A stretch of DNA of 64,000 bases from contig JASFAU010000019.1 in NCBI GenBank assembly GCA_039704465.1, forward strand, positions 248,001 through 312,000, written 5' to 3'. Positions within the stretch are counted from its first letter, which is position 1, and the number at the start of each line of letters is the position of its first letter. The position numbers were made by a program, and so were the translations under genes. The DNA comes from Plasmodiophora brassicae. Taxonomy: Eukaryota; Endomyxa; Phytomyxea; Plasmodiophorida; Plasmodiophoridae. The notes beneath the pieces were generated by a model. That model worked only from the letters and a program-made list of their open reading frames with translations, had not been told where the DNA came from and made no database searches. Below are positions 51,664-61,627 of this stretch, in pieces.

Positions 51664-53628
51664 TTAGATGGTGCTGGATTCCTCGATGAGCTTGTCCAGG
51701 TCGTCCTCTACACAGTGTGTCGAACGCGTGAACGAGTTCGCGGGGCGTACCGTACGAACCTGTTAGGCCGTGCTCATCGAGCGAGATGAGCTCCACGTTC
51801 TCCTGGTCGATGGGGATGTACGGCGTCTGGGTCGCCGGGCGGAACCACCACCCCGTCAGAGCGTAGAACACGATCGTGGCCTAGCAACGGGTTACTGGGC
51901 AAGCCTGCCGGGGCATCGCGCTCTGCGTTACCGTCTCGTACGTCAGCGTGGACAGCCACGTCATACGGTACGGGAGCAGGGACGCCATCAGAAGCACGAT
52001 GATCCGCGTCTGCGTGTCGGTCAACCCGCGACAACGTGTGATCAGCACGCATGGGCGTTACCGTGTAGATATACACAACCACCAGGCCGTAGAACTTTCG
52101 AAACCGTTTCAAACGGCCGAGATTCTGGGCCGCTGTGACGTACGTGTTAGCAGGGCGTTGCTCGGGCGTACTATCCAGTGCAACGCGGACCCTTCTCGTC
52201 GTTCCGGCTGCTGATCGTCTGCTTCAGGTGTTGTATGGACCACATCAACGGGAACAAGATGGCGCAGCAGCAGATAATGTCGAGCATCAGAAGAATGTCC
52301 CGCGTCCGAAGCCAGAAGCTGCACGGTTGACCCGATCAGCCTTATGCGCGCGTACACCATCAATAAGGCGGACGTACACGAATCCAGGCATGGTGGTCTC
52401 TTCCACGACAAGGGCAATGTTGACAACGACCTGCAGCGAAAGAACCGCCGTAATGATCCGCTTGTCCCTGGCTGTGATGAACGGGGTCATATAGCTCCAG
52501 CCGTTGCCTACACGCATCTGTCAGTCGCGTCAGGCAGGACGAACCGCACAGGCACAGGTAACCGATGAGGACGATGCCAGCAAAGAAGGCAAGCGTGCGA
52601 ATGGAATGCGCGATATAGAACAGGTACGCCCATTCGTCGAACACACCGGTTGCCTTTAGGGTCGCAAGCTTGATCGCATCGAGGCCGGAGGCAATGGCCT
52701 TGACAGCAACCACGAAGGTCATCAGGTGGTGGATCTTTTTCACTTGATGTGCCCTGCAGCACTGCATCACTAAACGCAAACCCAGAGCACACCGCCGTTA
52801 TGCGTGAGGGTATTACTCAGAGCGTCGAAGAAGGCGGATCCAGACGGCAGCTTCAACTACAAGGAGCAGTGCCGACAGGGCAAACACGGTGGGCAGCGGC
52901 GATTCGCCGATCGACAAGTAATCGCGCTGGTCGGACCCCTTGAACGGGGCGTTATACTCGGTGAGCGTCGCCGTGAACGATATCGAACTGCCAGGGGCAC
53001 AGTTGGACCAGAACAGGTGGTACAGGCCCGGATTGATAACGTCGAGGGCAAACGTCTGCGTCGGGAACGAAACTGACGTGTCGGAACTAGGTGCACCATT
53101 GTCAGGCGCTCGTGCAACCCGCAGGCACGTTTGCCGCGATCCTACGTTTTCTCCGCGTGGGCCAGGTCGTACTTCGTGTCGAATACGTGCATTTGCGAGT
53201 CAAACACGTACTCGTGGAAGCAGAACGAGGCCGTCGTTCCGGGAACCGGGTACGTGGCCGGTTCCAGCGATCGCTTCAGCACGAATTTCGCGTTCGGTGT
53301 CAGCGTCACGTCCGTTGTCTTCTGAAAGTGCATCTGCCATTTCCAGCACGCGTTACAGATACGCTGCTGCGCCTCGTGGGATCACGTTCCCACCACGACG
53401 TTGTCGAGACGAAGCTCGAATCGGCCATGCACGTCGAACCCGAACACCTCCATCAGGACCACCGGTCGGCTGCGCACGAGCGGTCACCACACCGATGCGC
53501 ATGACGCGCGCGCGCTCGCACACGGACCTGTCATGGTCGACGGTCAGCTCCTCGATCCTGGCCGACGCCGCGCCCAGCAACGCCACGGCGCCCAGGACGA
53601 CGACGACGGCGTCACGCACCGACCACAT
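51664..53628 (-). CDS. GOST-family seven-transmembrane protein (GPR107/GPR108/TMEM87 type)
   Basis: 465 aa from eleven exons, read downward: 53628-53528, 53469-53394, 53333-53146, 53086-52817, 52753-52563, 52507-52378, 52318-52191, 52132-52062, 52009-51932, 51880-51760, 51707-51664; in frame. Signal peptide (VVVVLGAVALLGAASARIEE), a lumenal GOLD-like domain (NPGLYHLFWSNCAPGSSISF), then seven spans with family blocks: TVFALSALLLVVEAAVWIR, VKKIHHLMTFVVAVKAI, EWAYLFYIAHSIRTLAFFAG, NGWSYMTPFITARDKRII, LLMLDIICCCAILFPLMWS, LKRFRKFYGLVVVYIYT, FYALTGWWFRP. The tail ends EHGLTEDDLDKLIEE. GOST proteins act in Golgi and trans-Golgi traffic. Acceptor choice at 52753 is the least certain. Confidence 0.92.
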
Positions 53629-53760
53629 TGACAAATGCCGCACGCTGCTGGGCGGATGACTGCCGCGAACTGCACCGACACGTGGCTGAACTGCAGCCGC
53701 GCGCGGACATTCCACATAGACTGTATTGCCCTGCTGTATTCTGCCGGCGACCGACCCGCT

Positions 53761-54366
53761 CTACGACTTGGGGGCCTGCTTGGAGGCCTTGGCCTGCTCC
53801 CGGTAGCGAGCGAGGTACTGTTCGAGTTCGTCGTGCTGCACGCTGGGAGGTCAGCGCGCGCTATGCCGGACGGCGTGACGTGACCGGCGGGTGCCTTACG
53901 AGGCGCTCGTTGTGCCTGGCGCATAGCAGGATGTCCTCGGCGCGGATGCTGGACGGGCGTTTGGCGTGCTTGGCGAAGCACTCGGCGTCTTTGGCCAGAC
54001 GAGCTGTACGCAGTGAGCGCAGGGAGACCGGACGAACCGGTTCGCTACGATGGCATACCGGCAAGGTCCATGGATAGTTCGGTGAGCGCATAGACATACT
54101 AATGGGGGGTTATGAGTACGGTGACAGATATGTGCAGGCGAGGGGCGCACGGACCGCTTTCGAGTACGACTTCCCGCTCGTCTCGCCTGTTGCGCAATCC
54201 AGGGTCATCCGACAACGTCGCCGACGATCGCTGCAGGGCCACGAGGCGCGAACGTACCGTACTCCTGACACATGCGGTAGATGGCGAGGTGCAGGCTCTC
54301 GTTCAGGTCGTCCCGCATCTTCTGCGACACGGTGACGACGTCCCCGTTGTCGTCGTCGTCCTCCAT
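53761..54366 (-). CDS. CENPS: CENP-S / MHF1 histone-fold protein
   Basis: 119 aa from five exons, read downward: 54366-54258, 54186-54155, 54098-54059, 54003-53900, 53835-53761; in frame. The histone fold reads LNESLHLAIYRMCQEYGETS, SYSKAYVYALTELSMDLAAR, LAKDAECFAKHAKRPSSIRA, EDILLCARHNERL, then a tail YREQAKASKQAPKS. The AKDxExFAKHAKR block with EDxxLxARxN is diagnostic of CENP-S. With CENP-X it forms the MHF tetramer, which binds DNA at kinetochores and stimulates the FANCM branch-migration enzyme. Two exons are very short (32 and 40 nt), so automated annotation may miss the gene. Confidence 0.92.
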
Positions 54367-54747
54367 GGCGCTGGCTCGCTCGGCGCCGCACAATCTGCGA
54401 TCCGAACCCTTCCAGCGGATAGCGCTGCGCCGCTTGCATAGGGGCGTTTGGATCACACCCGAGAACGATCGAACTACCAGTGTGCTTGCGGGTCAACCGT
54501 CTACTCCACGTTCGTCCGCATGCCGTTACGTTTCCGAATCGTCGCCATCCACCGCGTGAGCCGTTGTTCTTGTTACCAGCTGCGACGGCTCAGCAGGAAT
54601 GTGTAGAATGCAAATAAGAACCAGACCGCGAGCCTTTGTAGAGAAACGAAATCATGTTCAAATACTGGTTCGAACAGCTGCGAGAGCCGATACCCCGTTT
54701 ACTAAAACAGGAGACAGTGAAGCGCCTGCATGGCGATACGTAAAGCA
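54367..54747. other. Intergenic spacer
   Basis: Separates the start of the CENP-S gene from the end of the beta-trefoil gene, both on the minus strand. No gene seen; it should hold the CENP-S promoter. Confidence 0.5.
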
Positions 54748-55476
54748 TCAGGCAATGGAGGCCGCGACCGTGAAACGTTCGGGACGGTCAGGCACGTCAC
54801 GGTTGGCAACAAGGATCTCGTTCCGGCCCAGCAAGGACATAAACTTGTTCGTGGCAACATTCTGGAAGGTGAACAACGATGCAGATGAAGGCGGGCCGAT
54901 AGGGCACATGCGCCATTGATGCGCGTCGGTGACCTTCTTGCTGTCCGAGTCGATTCGCCCATTGCTCCCGGAGCCCAGGTACCGGCCGGCAGCGGTCTTG
55001 AAACCAACAATGCCTTCACTGAGCTCCACAATTTCGAACGGTTCCCAGGACCACATGGGCACACCGTCCTGCGTTTCGACCCTCAGCGGCGCCGATATCA
55101 CGTCGAATTCCTCCCAAGCGCCCGCATTGGTACGGTCGACGACAGGGTGTTCGAAGGCATTCGGAGCGCACAGAAACTTCTTTGTCGCGCGGTTCTTCAG
55201 CGTGAACTTTCCTTTAGTTGCGTCTCGCAGCCACCACTGAGCTTCTGGGACGATCGTGTCAAAGGATGCCAAACGCGAGGTGGCCGATCCAGAGCCCAGG
55301 TACTTGCCGTGCGCATTACGAATGGCAACAGCACCATTGTCTACCGCCTCGATACTGTAATGCTCCCAGTGCCGGGCGGTTTCCCGGTCCGCTGGGTACG
55401 TCCCGTTGTCGTCCGCACAGATGAACCGCCCGTAGTGCGTCCTGAACGCCACTTGTCGCCACGGGAGGAACCCCAT
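54748..55476 (-). CDS. Fascin-like beta-trefoil protein
   Basis: 242 aa from the first ATG in the frame (55476); the frame is open upstream to 55506 without another ATG. It has four similar units: VAFRTHYGRFICADDNGTYP, VAIRNAHGKYLGSGSATSR, FTLKNRATKKFLCAPNAF, VGFKTAAGRYLGSGSNGRI and FTFQNVATNKFMSLLGRNE. The alternating aromatic and GKYL/GRYL pattern is typical of fascin-type beta-trefoils, found in actin-bundling fascin and in plant DUF569 proteins. No signal peptide, so it is likely cytosolic; actin binding is an inference. An upstream exon cannot be excluded because the frame begins close to a GT-rich stretch. Confidence 0.75.
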   Translation of the reverse strand: MGFLPWRQVAFRTHYGRFICADDNGTYPADRETARHWEHYSIEAVDNGAVAIRNAHGKYLGSGSATSRLASFDTIVPEAQWWLRDATKGKFTLKNRATKKFLCAPNAFEHPVVDRTNAGAWEEFDVISAPLRVETQDGVPMWSWEPFEIVELSEGIVGFKTAAGRYLGSGSNGRIDSDSKKVTDAHQWRMCPIGPPSSASLFTFQNVATNKFMSLLGRNEILVANRDVPDRPERFTVAASIA

Positions 55477-55696
55477 CGTCCACAATGCCGAGTCCGCCAC
55501 AGACACCGCCGTGGCGGCGGCCTTCGCTCCGAACGCATTCGAAACGGGCGCCGCTCTCTAAACCATCGCCACCGACGGGCGACAACCTCGATATGCTCGA
55601 AGGACTCCTATGTAGCGACGGTCAATGCCAGAATGGCGGTAGATTGTCGTAGCAGTTACCACTATTAATAAGTTGGTGACTGTTACCGGTCGTCCC

Positions 55697-55781
55697 GCCT
55701 GCATGGCTCAGTTGGCAGTAGCGTAGGTCTCATATCCAAAGAGTTATCCTGAGGTCGCAAGTTCGAGTCTTGCTGCAGGCA
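55697..55781 (+). tRNA. Elongator tRNA-Met (CAT) with an 11-nt intron
   Basis: The acceptor stem GCCTGCA pairs perfectly with TGCAGGC, followed by discriminator A. The T arm is GCAAG-TTCGAGT-CTTGC. The anticodon loop is CTCATA with CAT, interrupted one base after the anticodon by an intron of about 11 nt (TCCAAAGAGTT), the canonical position. The order TCTCATA...ATCCTGAGGTC is that of eukaryotic elongator tRNA-Met. The B box is AGTTCGAGTCT. Confidence 0.93.
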
Positions 55782-55784
55782 TCC

Positions 55785-55790
55785 TTTTTT
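55785..55790 (+). terminator. RNA polymerase III terminator
   Basis: A run of six T residues, three bases after the tRNA 3' end. Confidence 0.85.
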
Positions 55791-56431
55791 GCCCATAGAC
55801 GGGACACACTGCAAAGCGCCTCTGCTGTTGTCGCTCCTGGAGACCTGGACGGAATCCGCTAGAGGAACACGTTCGAAGGATCTTTGTGTGTGGTGTGTGA
55901 GTCTGCGTGTAGCGCAACGATAGAGCCAGCGTATGGAGGGGACAAACGGACCGGGACTCGGAAGACTCCGCCCCACCTAGCAGTGATGATGATATTGATG
56001 AAGTTGTCACGGCGGGCTTGTTGCTCAGCGAGCAAATGCTACCAGCGGCCCAAGGTGGCAGCCAAGCGCGGATGGGGCGGCTCTCGACCTGGACGGGGCG
56101 TTGACACGGCAGGTGTAGCAGCTGGAGGAGGATGAACGTGGCCAGACCCAGAGGAATCAGTAGCAGGGACTAGAAGGACCATTAGGAACGTTTGCCTCGA
56201 CGAGCCTCAGCATTGTCTCGACCGATCAATAGACAACAGAATCGTCACAGATCTGAACTAGATCTGTGCCGGAAGTGACGAATTCACTAAATCTGGTAGG
56301 TAGCGATAAAGATCCCTGGTTCGGTTGGTGTGACTGACTGCAAGCTGAATCGTCAGATCAGACGATAACTACCGAAAACGGCTCCGCGGTGGAGATGCTC
56401 TGACCTATGTGACGGTGTGAGAGTCCTTTCA
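55791..56431. other. Intergenic, nothing recognised
   Basis: Between the tRNA and the 473-aa membrane protein gene. Only short ORFs. A small palindrome AGATCTGAACTAGATCT lies at about 56250. Confidence 0.45.
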
Positions 56432-57853
56432 ATGGGGCGATCTGCTCATGCCTCGACGGTCGCCATGCTGCTGCTGTCGTGTGCCGTCGACGCAAGCACC
56501 AGCGTGGAGACGATGGGGAGCGGGGTCGTCCTGGGATCCTGGGCGACGCCGTATTTCGTCCTCGGCAACGCATCGTTCGACGTCGCCGCCAGTGCGTTGT
56601 ATGTTGTCGGGGCGGGCAAGCAGGCCGACTCCCTGCCTCCGTTGGCCACCCCGACGATCGTGGCCGTTGACGGCGCCACCACCCTCGATTACCAGGGATG
56701 GGCAGACGCGTGCGCCCGCCAGGCAGGGTCGTGCCGGGGCGTCCTGGTGACGAACTGCGACGAACCGAACCGGAGCGAAGCGTCGTGGATGTTCCGGTCG
56801 GCGGGACCGCTCCCGTTCACGACGGTGCCCATGGTGGTGATGGCCCCGAAGCAGACGTCGGCCCTGCTGGCGACGTTCGGCAACGACGGGCGGCACCTGC
56901 TTCGAATGACGTCGCAGACGGCACCGGACCCGGTCCTCCTGTCAACGTGGTCGCGACTTCTCTGGGCCGTTACCTTCGTGCTGCAACCGATTCTAGCAGC
57001 GGTCGCGTTCGGCAAGCTCGTCGCGTTCTCTGTCGACGGCAACGGGCGGGTGCGGCGCGCTCCTCTGGCGCCCTCGTTCGCGCTGACCATGGTGCTCCTC
57101 AGCGGCCTTCAGAACGCGTATTTCATGGGTGACATCGTCTTCTGTCTGGGACAATGCACACCGTTCAACTTCGTGAAGGTATTCCTTCAGCAGGTAGACG
57201 TGACGTGGGCGCTGGCGTCGACGCTGACGATCACCTACATTCTGCAGCAGGCGTACGCGCAGGCGGGCGGTGTCGTTCCGCGTTGGTCGTCCCGCGCCCG
57301 CGCCCTGCTCTGGACGCTGTCGCTCGCCATCATCGTTGCCTACGATACGAGCATCGTCCTTGAATTCGCCACGTCGATAAGGCGGGCGATCTCGCCGATC
57401 TCCATCGCCGGCGTGCTTCTTTTATACATGCTGACCTTCATCGCGTTCGTTCGCCAGGGCAGCAGAGTGGCCGCCCTGCTGCTGCGATGCCATTCCATAT
57501 CCGAAGGTGACCGGCTCATGCGCCTTCGATTCGCGCAGCGTATCGTTCTATGCGGCGTCGTGGGATTGCTGGCCGTCGTCCTGTTTACGGTGCTGGCCGG
57601 GTCGGCCGCCGTCGGTAACTTCGCCCTGTACTGGTACGTGAACAGCGTCGTCACCGCGCTGAGCACAGTGCAACGCATCATGGAAGCGATGGCGTTCCAG
57701 GTCCCGCCCGACAACATTGTCGGCAAGACGGCGACGCAAGTTAGCGTCATCGTCTCCACATTGGTGGGACGTCGCGCTCCGCCGAGTTCCAAACAGCGCG
57801 ACGTCGTCCTTGTTGTTGTTGCCAATCCCAGGGGCACTTCACGCCCGGCGTAA
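56432..57853 (+). CDS. Multipass membrane protein with signal peptide, paralogue of the 47.9-49.5 kb gene
   Basis: 473 aa, single exon, from the ATG at 56432 (the frame opens earlier at a GTG). Signal peptide (STVAMLLLSCAVDASTSVE), then about 160 residues of predicted lumenal or extracellular domain with Cys pairs (DACARQAGSCRGVLVTNC). Then about seven spans: LLWAVTFVLQPILAAVAFG, FALTMVLLSGLQNAYFMGD, WALASTLTITYILQQAY, ALLWTLSLAIIVAYDTSIVL, ISIAGVLLLYMLTFIAFV, IVLCGVVGLLAVVLFTVLAG and ALYWYVNSVVTALSTVQ. Similar length, topology and blocks to the 480-aa protein suggest a gene family, here intronless against three exons there. The 7TM-like topology suggests a receptor or channel, but no known family is recognised. 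Confidence 0.75.
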   Translation: MGRSAHASTVAMLLLSCAVDASTSVETMGSGVVLGSWATPYFVLGNASFDVAASALYVVGAGKQADSLPPLATPTIVAVDGATTLDYQGWADACARQAGSCRGVLVTNCDEPNRSEASWMFRSAGPLPFTTVPMVVMAPKQTSALLATFGNDGRHLLRMTSQTAPDPVLLSTWSRLLWAVTFVLQPILAAVAFGKLVAFSVDGNGRVRRAPLAPSFALTMVLLSGLQNAYFMGDIVFCLGQCTPFNFVKVFLQQVDVTWALASTLTITYILQQAYAQAGGVVPRWSSRARALLWTLSLAIIVAYDTSIVLEFATSIRRAISPISIAGVLLLYMLTFIAFVRQGSRVAALLLRCHSISEGDRLMRLRFAQRIVLCGVVGLLAVVLFTVLAGSAAVGNFALYWYVNSVVTALSTVQRIMEAMAFQVPPDNIVGKTATQVSVIVSTLVGRRAPPSSKQRDVVLVVVANPRGTSRPA

Positions 57854-57920
57854 AGACGGTGCAAGGTACGATACTGTTCGCGCCTGCACGACTCGATAGT
57901 TCGGGCTGCTGCTTGGGCGT

Positions 57921-59007
57921 CTATGATACGCGCGAACAACGATACAGGTCTGTTGTCCGGCCTCTACCTCGGTAGTCCTGTAGTGAAGCAATATAATCGG
58001 GAAAACCCTCCTGTGGTGACGTCGTTCGCATGTTAGAACGTGCCACCATAGTATTGTAGCACCTGTTCAAGTCGCCGATGGCCACGAACGAACGCGTAGA
58101 ACAAAGGGGGTTCGTTCGAAAGCGGGGTACGACGTTCTCGTCTTGCGCGTTGATCACGTTGATCCGGCCGACCTTCAGAGGTTCCTTCACGAAGTTGTCA
58201 TCATGGTCATTTTCCTTGAATGGGCTTTGTGCAATCGGTGCGTCGCCAGCAGTCCACGCGACTGTCGGCCAGCAGGGACGCGCTCTAGACGCCTATCAAG
58301 ACAACTGGTTTATCAAAGGTACAGACGTGGGGCAATCCCATGCATACGGCAGCAGGCTACTACTTTGGTAATACACAAAAGCCCGATGAGACCAGCGCTG
58401 AAGCGGTAGGTTTGCAGCTGGTCACGAATTGGATCGGCATCCGACTGCGCCCAATCCGACCGCGCGATGTCATCACGTAGCATCCAAGCGATCGCAACCG
58501 TCAGTGAATGCATTTCGATGTAATCGGCGGCCTCAATCAGGCGCGCCCGACGTGACACCTTTCGAATTGTCCCGATCTGCAATCCACTGGGCGGCCAAAT
58601 CTACCTGTGATGGGACAGACGTCAGGGCGCGGTTTCTGGACGGCAGAAGGAATCGATTGTCTGATGTAGCTGCCGTACCTGGTACAGGTGCATTGGGAAT
58701 GCATTGATGAAGTTGACGATCACCTGCAGGCTCCGGCACAGTGCGGTCGACTCCCAGAGGGGGACGGCTGCAGGCGCCTGGCTCAAATCATTGCCCATTG
58801 AACGTAACAAATATCCCGACATGCTGGTCTACACCGTCGTGTCGACCTAACGGTCATGTGACAATTCGCGAAACAACCAGCAGCACTGGAACGTAAGGCC
58901 AGAGCGAACAGACGTACTAAGGTCAACGGTGGTGAATAGTCCAGCGGCGTCGACGATACTGCCAACGTTAAAGAGGGCGGTGAAGATCGAGATCGAAGAC
59001 AGGACAA
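57921..59007 (-). CDS. Partly resolved multi-exon membrane protein (5' end missing)
   Basis: Three phase-0 exons join cleanly, read downward: 58828-58679, 58576-58364, 58292-57921 (stop). They give TALCRSLQVIVNFINAFPMH, ARLIEAADYIEMHSLTVAIA, FSAGLIGLLCITK and a hydrophilic tail (NFVKEPLKVGRINVINAQDE). An upstream exon ending at 58928 reads SSISIFTALFNVGSIVDAAG. Hydrophobic spans and a charged cytosolic tail resemble the two membrane proteins nearby, but I cannot show homology. The 5' end runs into an inverted repeat at 59.08 kb and may be lost, so it could be a truncated gene. Confidence 0.42.
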
Positions 59008-59077
59008 AGTGAGACGACGGGTGCATCAGATGACCATTGCGGAAACGAGGAGTCGATGACCCGCGCTTCCTGGGCGG

Positions 59078-59684
59078 CCTTCCCAGCTCTATGCGCTCTC
59101 AGTTTCCAGCGCTCGTGACCCACCGGAGCGCTGTTGACCTTTCCATTACCGACGAAATGCGCGCACTGCTCGAACAGGGTCTTCCTTTTGAAGGATACGC
59201 CAAGATGTTGCTGGAGCTTCATGGTCGAGCTTGATCACGTCGCCGCTCCTGAATCCGGTCCCTCACGAATCTGAAGGTTACAACGGGTTCGTACCTACCA
59301 CCGGGTACCTTCAGTGATGCTACGTCTTGTTCCACAGGTCCATTCGTGACATATTGGATTTGCACTAGGAGCTCAATTGTCGAGCTTGATCACATCGCCA
59401 CTGTCGGTCTCCTGGTGCAGATCCAATGTATAGCGAATGGACCGGTGGAGCAAGACGTAGCATCACTGAAGGTACCCGGCGGTAGGTACGAACCCGTTGT
59501 AACCGTCAGAGTCGTTGAACGCAGAAAAGGGAGGACGGGATTCAGGAGCGGCGATATGATCAAGCTCGACCATGAACCTCCAGCAACATCTTGGCGTATC
59601 CTTCAAAAGAAACACCCTGTTCGAGCAGGGCGCGCGTGGGTTATGAGCGCTGGAAACTGAGAGCGCACAAAGCTGGGAAGGAGA
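59078..59684. repeat. Long imperfect inverted repeat (arms about 275-290 bp, spacer about 40 bp)
   Basis: The left arm (about 59078-59370) and the reverse complement of the right arm (about 59410-59684) share GCGCTCTCAGTTTCCAGCGCT, TTTTGAAGGATACGCCAAGA and TGGTCGAGCTTGATCA, with scattered substitutions and small indels. Both arms encode the same peptide stretch (SQFPAL near GYAKMLLELH) in opposite directions. Confidence 0.88.
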
Positions 59685-59739
59685 CGCAAGAAGCACGATC
59701 CCTAAAATGAGAATGTGTGCGGCCGTCCCTCAGATTTGC

Positions 59740-60545
59740 ACTTAGTGCATAGATACACCTTGCCGATCAAATAATAACAGGAATCTCGCGTGACAACTCG
59801 ACGATCTTTGGTCCACGTGTGCCGCTTGACGTTGAATACGCCAGTAGGGACAGGCGAAGGTTTCCCGCTCTAGTCCACACTCTAGGCAGCGGCCGACGAG
59901 ATCAGGTAGCATTGTCGCAATGTCCCACACGAGAATGTCGCGCAGGTACCAAGCCGAAGGGTCAAGCTGCAATACCGAGGAGCGTACGGCTTAGGGTTTC
60001 CAACAAGAACAATAAGCCGACCCTGGCGGAGAGCTCTGAGAACGGAGCTGCCCTGGGCCTTCAGGTTCTCCCCCGAACATGGCCGAGGGCAGTCTGCAAT
60101 CTGCATGAACTTCAAGGCAGACGATCGCGGACTACTCGAACCTAGCGCATTGTTAAAAACGTTGGTCTGTTACCAGCACGCACAGGCAATTACCCTCAGC
60201 GTCATCATCGTCGGGCCCGTCATTGTATTCCCCAAATGTATCGTCGTCGAGTCCTATGGCATTGGGATCTCCTTGCTCAATCCATTGCTCGTTCTGAATG
60301 TTCGGTGAATCGTCGAATATAGACGGTCGTGTCTCGTTCAGACGTCCATTGCCGTCGGAGATCAACGAAAGACTATCGAAATATGTCGCGGGAGGCGATA
60401 GCGGAGATGACGCGGCCGCCAGCGACAGGGATGACCCGGAGCATTGGCGCCTGCCGCCTATCCGCGGATCCGGTGATGCTTGCGGCGCACCAACAGTGTT
60501 TCCAAACGCAATAGCGTTCGTAAGAGCTCGAGACGGAGGGTTCAA
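59740..60545 (-). pseudogene. Decayed transposon-type ORF with a zinc-binding-like block
   Basis: Minus-strand pieces in several frames: an acidic Ser-rich N-terminal part (60545-60153, IFDDSPNIQNEQWIEQGDPN) and a block with paired cysteines and tryptophans (59972-59742, WYLRDILVWDIATMLPDLVG, RCLECGLERETFACPYW). The following segment (SQFPALVTH...LLELH) is in the right arm of the inverted repeat. The order acid-rich, Cys/Trp block, FPALxTHR is known from large repetitive ORFs carrying a DUF6729-like domain. No continuous frame remains. Family assignment is tentative. Confidence 0.35.
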
Positions 60546-61273
60546 GTTTACCCGAGATGGTGCGGTTCGGGTTCAATCATGTGCGGGCGGTGCAGTAGGA
60601 GGGCCAGGTCACAAGATCTCATTACTCGCGACGTTTGACTGATGGGGGCATGTGGCGCAATCGCAGGGGCAACACCAGCACTGGAGTCGAAGACGAAGGT
60701 GCCATGGGCTCAATAACGACGTGGCTCGACTACGAAGCCGCCAGATTGCCCCGCAGGCGCAGACGCCACTGGAGACGACGGCGAGATGGGCCCATTGACG
60801 TCAGCTGGTATCGGCCGGCGTATATACTATCTCGACGCGGAACATACCCGACAATGGCATGTTGACCAGATGACGTAGAGCGCGCGCAGGGGCCTCTGCT
60901 TCCTCCTAGCGTTCGGCCGATGGCCACCACCTCGACTCATCCTGTACGAACAGACGCGCGACGTCAGTAGGACAAAAAATGGCCGGCGGTGGTGCCATCG
61001 AACCATTTCTGAGGAAGCCCCAGGGGAGAAACCCGCCCGCCAGTCGCAAGTTGACATCGGGCAACAAAAAAACGCAGTGCCCACGGAAAATCCGAAGTCA
61101 AGCTCGACTGTTGTCCGAGGTCAACCGCTGCCCCTGCGGACCTCGCACCCACTCAGGGCTCAACGCTCGCACTGCGTGAGAGCCAGAACCGCCCCCCCAG
61201 CGCGCGCAGTTGCGGCCCGCGCCAGGCTCATTCTGCACGCTGCTGCTGGTGCATCCACGAGCGACAATCGACA
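60546..61273. other. Intergenic, nothing recognised
   Basis: Short overlapping ORFs only; no domain, repeat partner or RNA gene seen. Confidence 0.45.
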
Positions 61274-61627
61274 ATGGCGCTGTGTACATCGTATGCATTG
61301 CTCTTTGCGTTCCTGGTCGGCCGCTGCGCTCTCGGCGCCGTTGACGACGTCGACGGTGACAGTACTGTCGAGACCTACTCTAACCAGCGGCGGGCGCACG
61401 CAGATGCTCATCGAGACCTAGACCAGGGCATGACGTCCAGCACGGTACCGTTCCACGTACACACTCATGATAATATCGTCGCTGATGCCATGCATCCAGA
61501 CAAGATTGAACGGTGTCGGCAACCTGCGCGACACTGGCGACGTCGATGCGGCGATACCAACGGCAGGGTCGAGCGGTGGAGGTCGCAGTCAGGGGATCGT
61601 TGGCGAGCGAGCAGTCGTGGTCACTGA
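61274..61627 (+). CDS. Possible secreted peptide or first exon of the zinc-finger ORF
   Basis: 117 codons starting MALCTSYALLFAFLVGRCAL, a good signal peptide. The rest is hydrophilic without motifs. It overlaps the start of the zinc-finger frame (61467) in another frame, so the two may be spliced together. I could not find a convincing donor and acceptor pair that does so. Confidence 0.35.
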   Translation: MALCTSYALLFAFLVGRCALGAVDDVDGDSTVETYSNQRRAHADAHRDLDQGMTSSTVPFHVHTHDNIVADAMHPDKIERCRQPARHWRRRCGDTNGRVERWRSQSGDRWRASSRGH

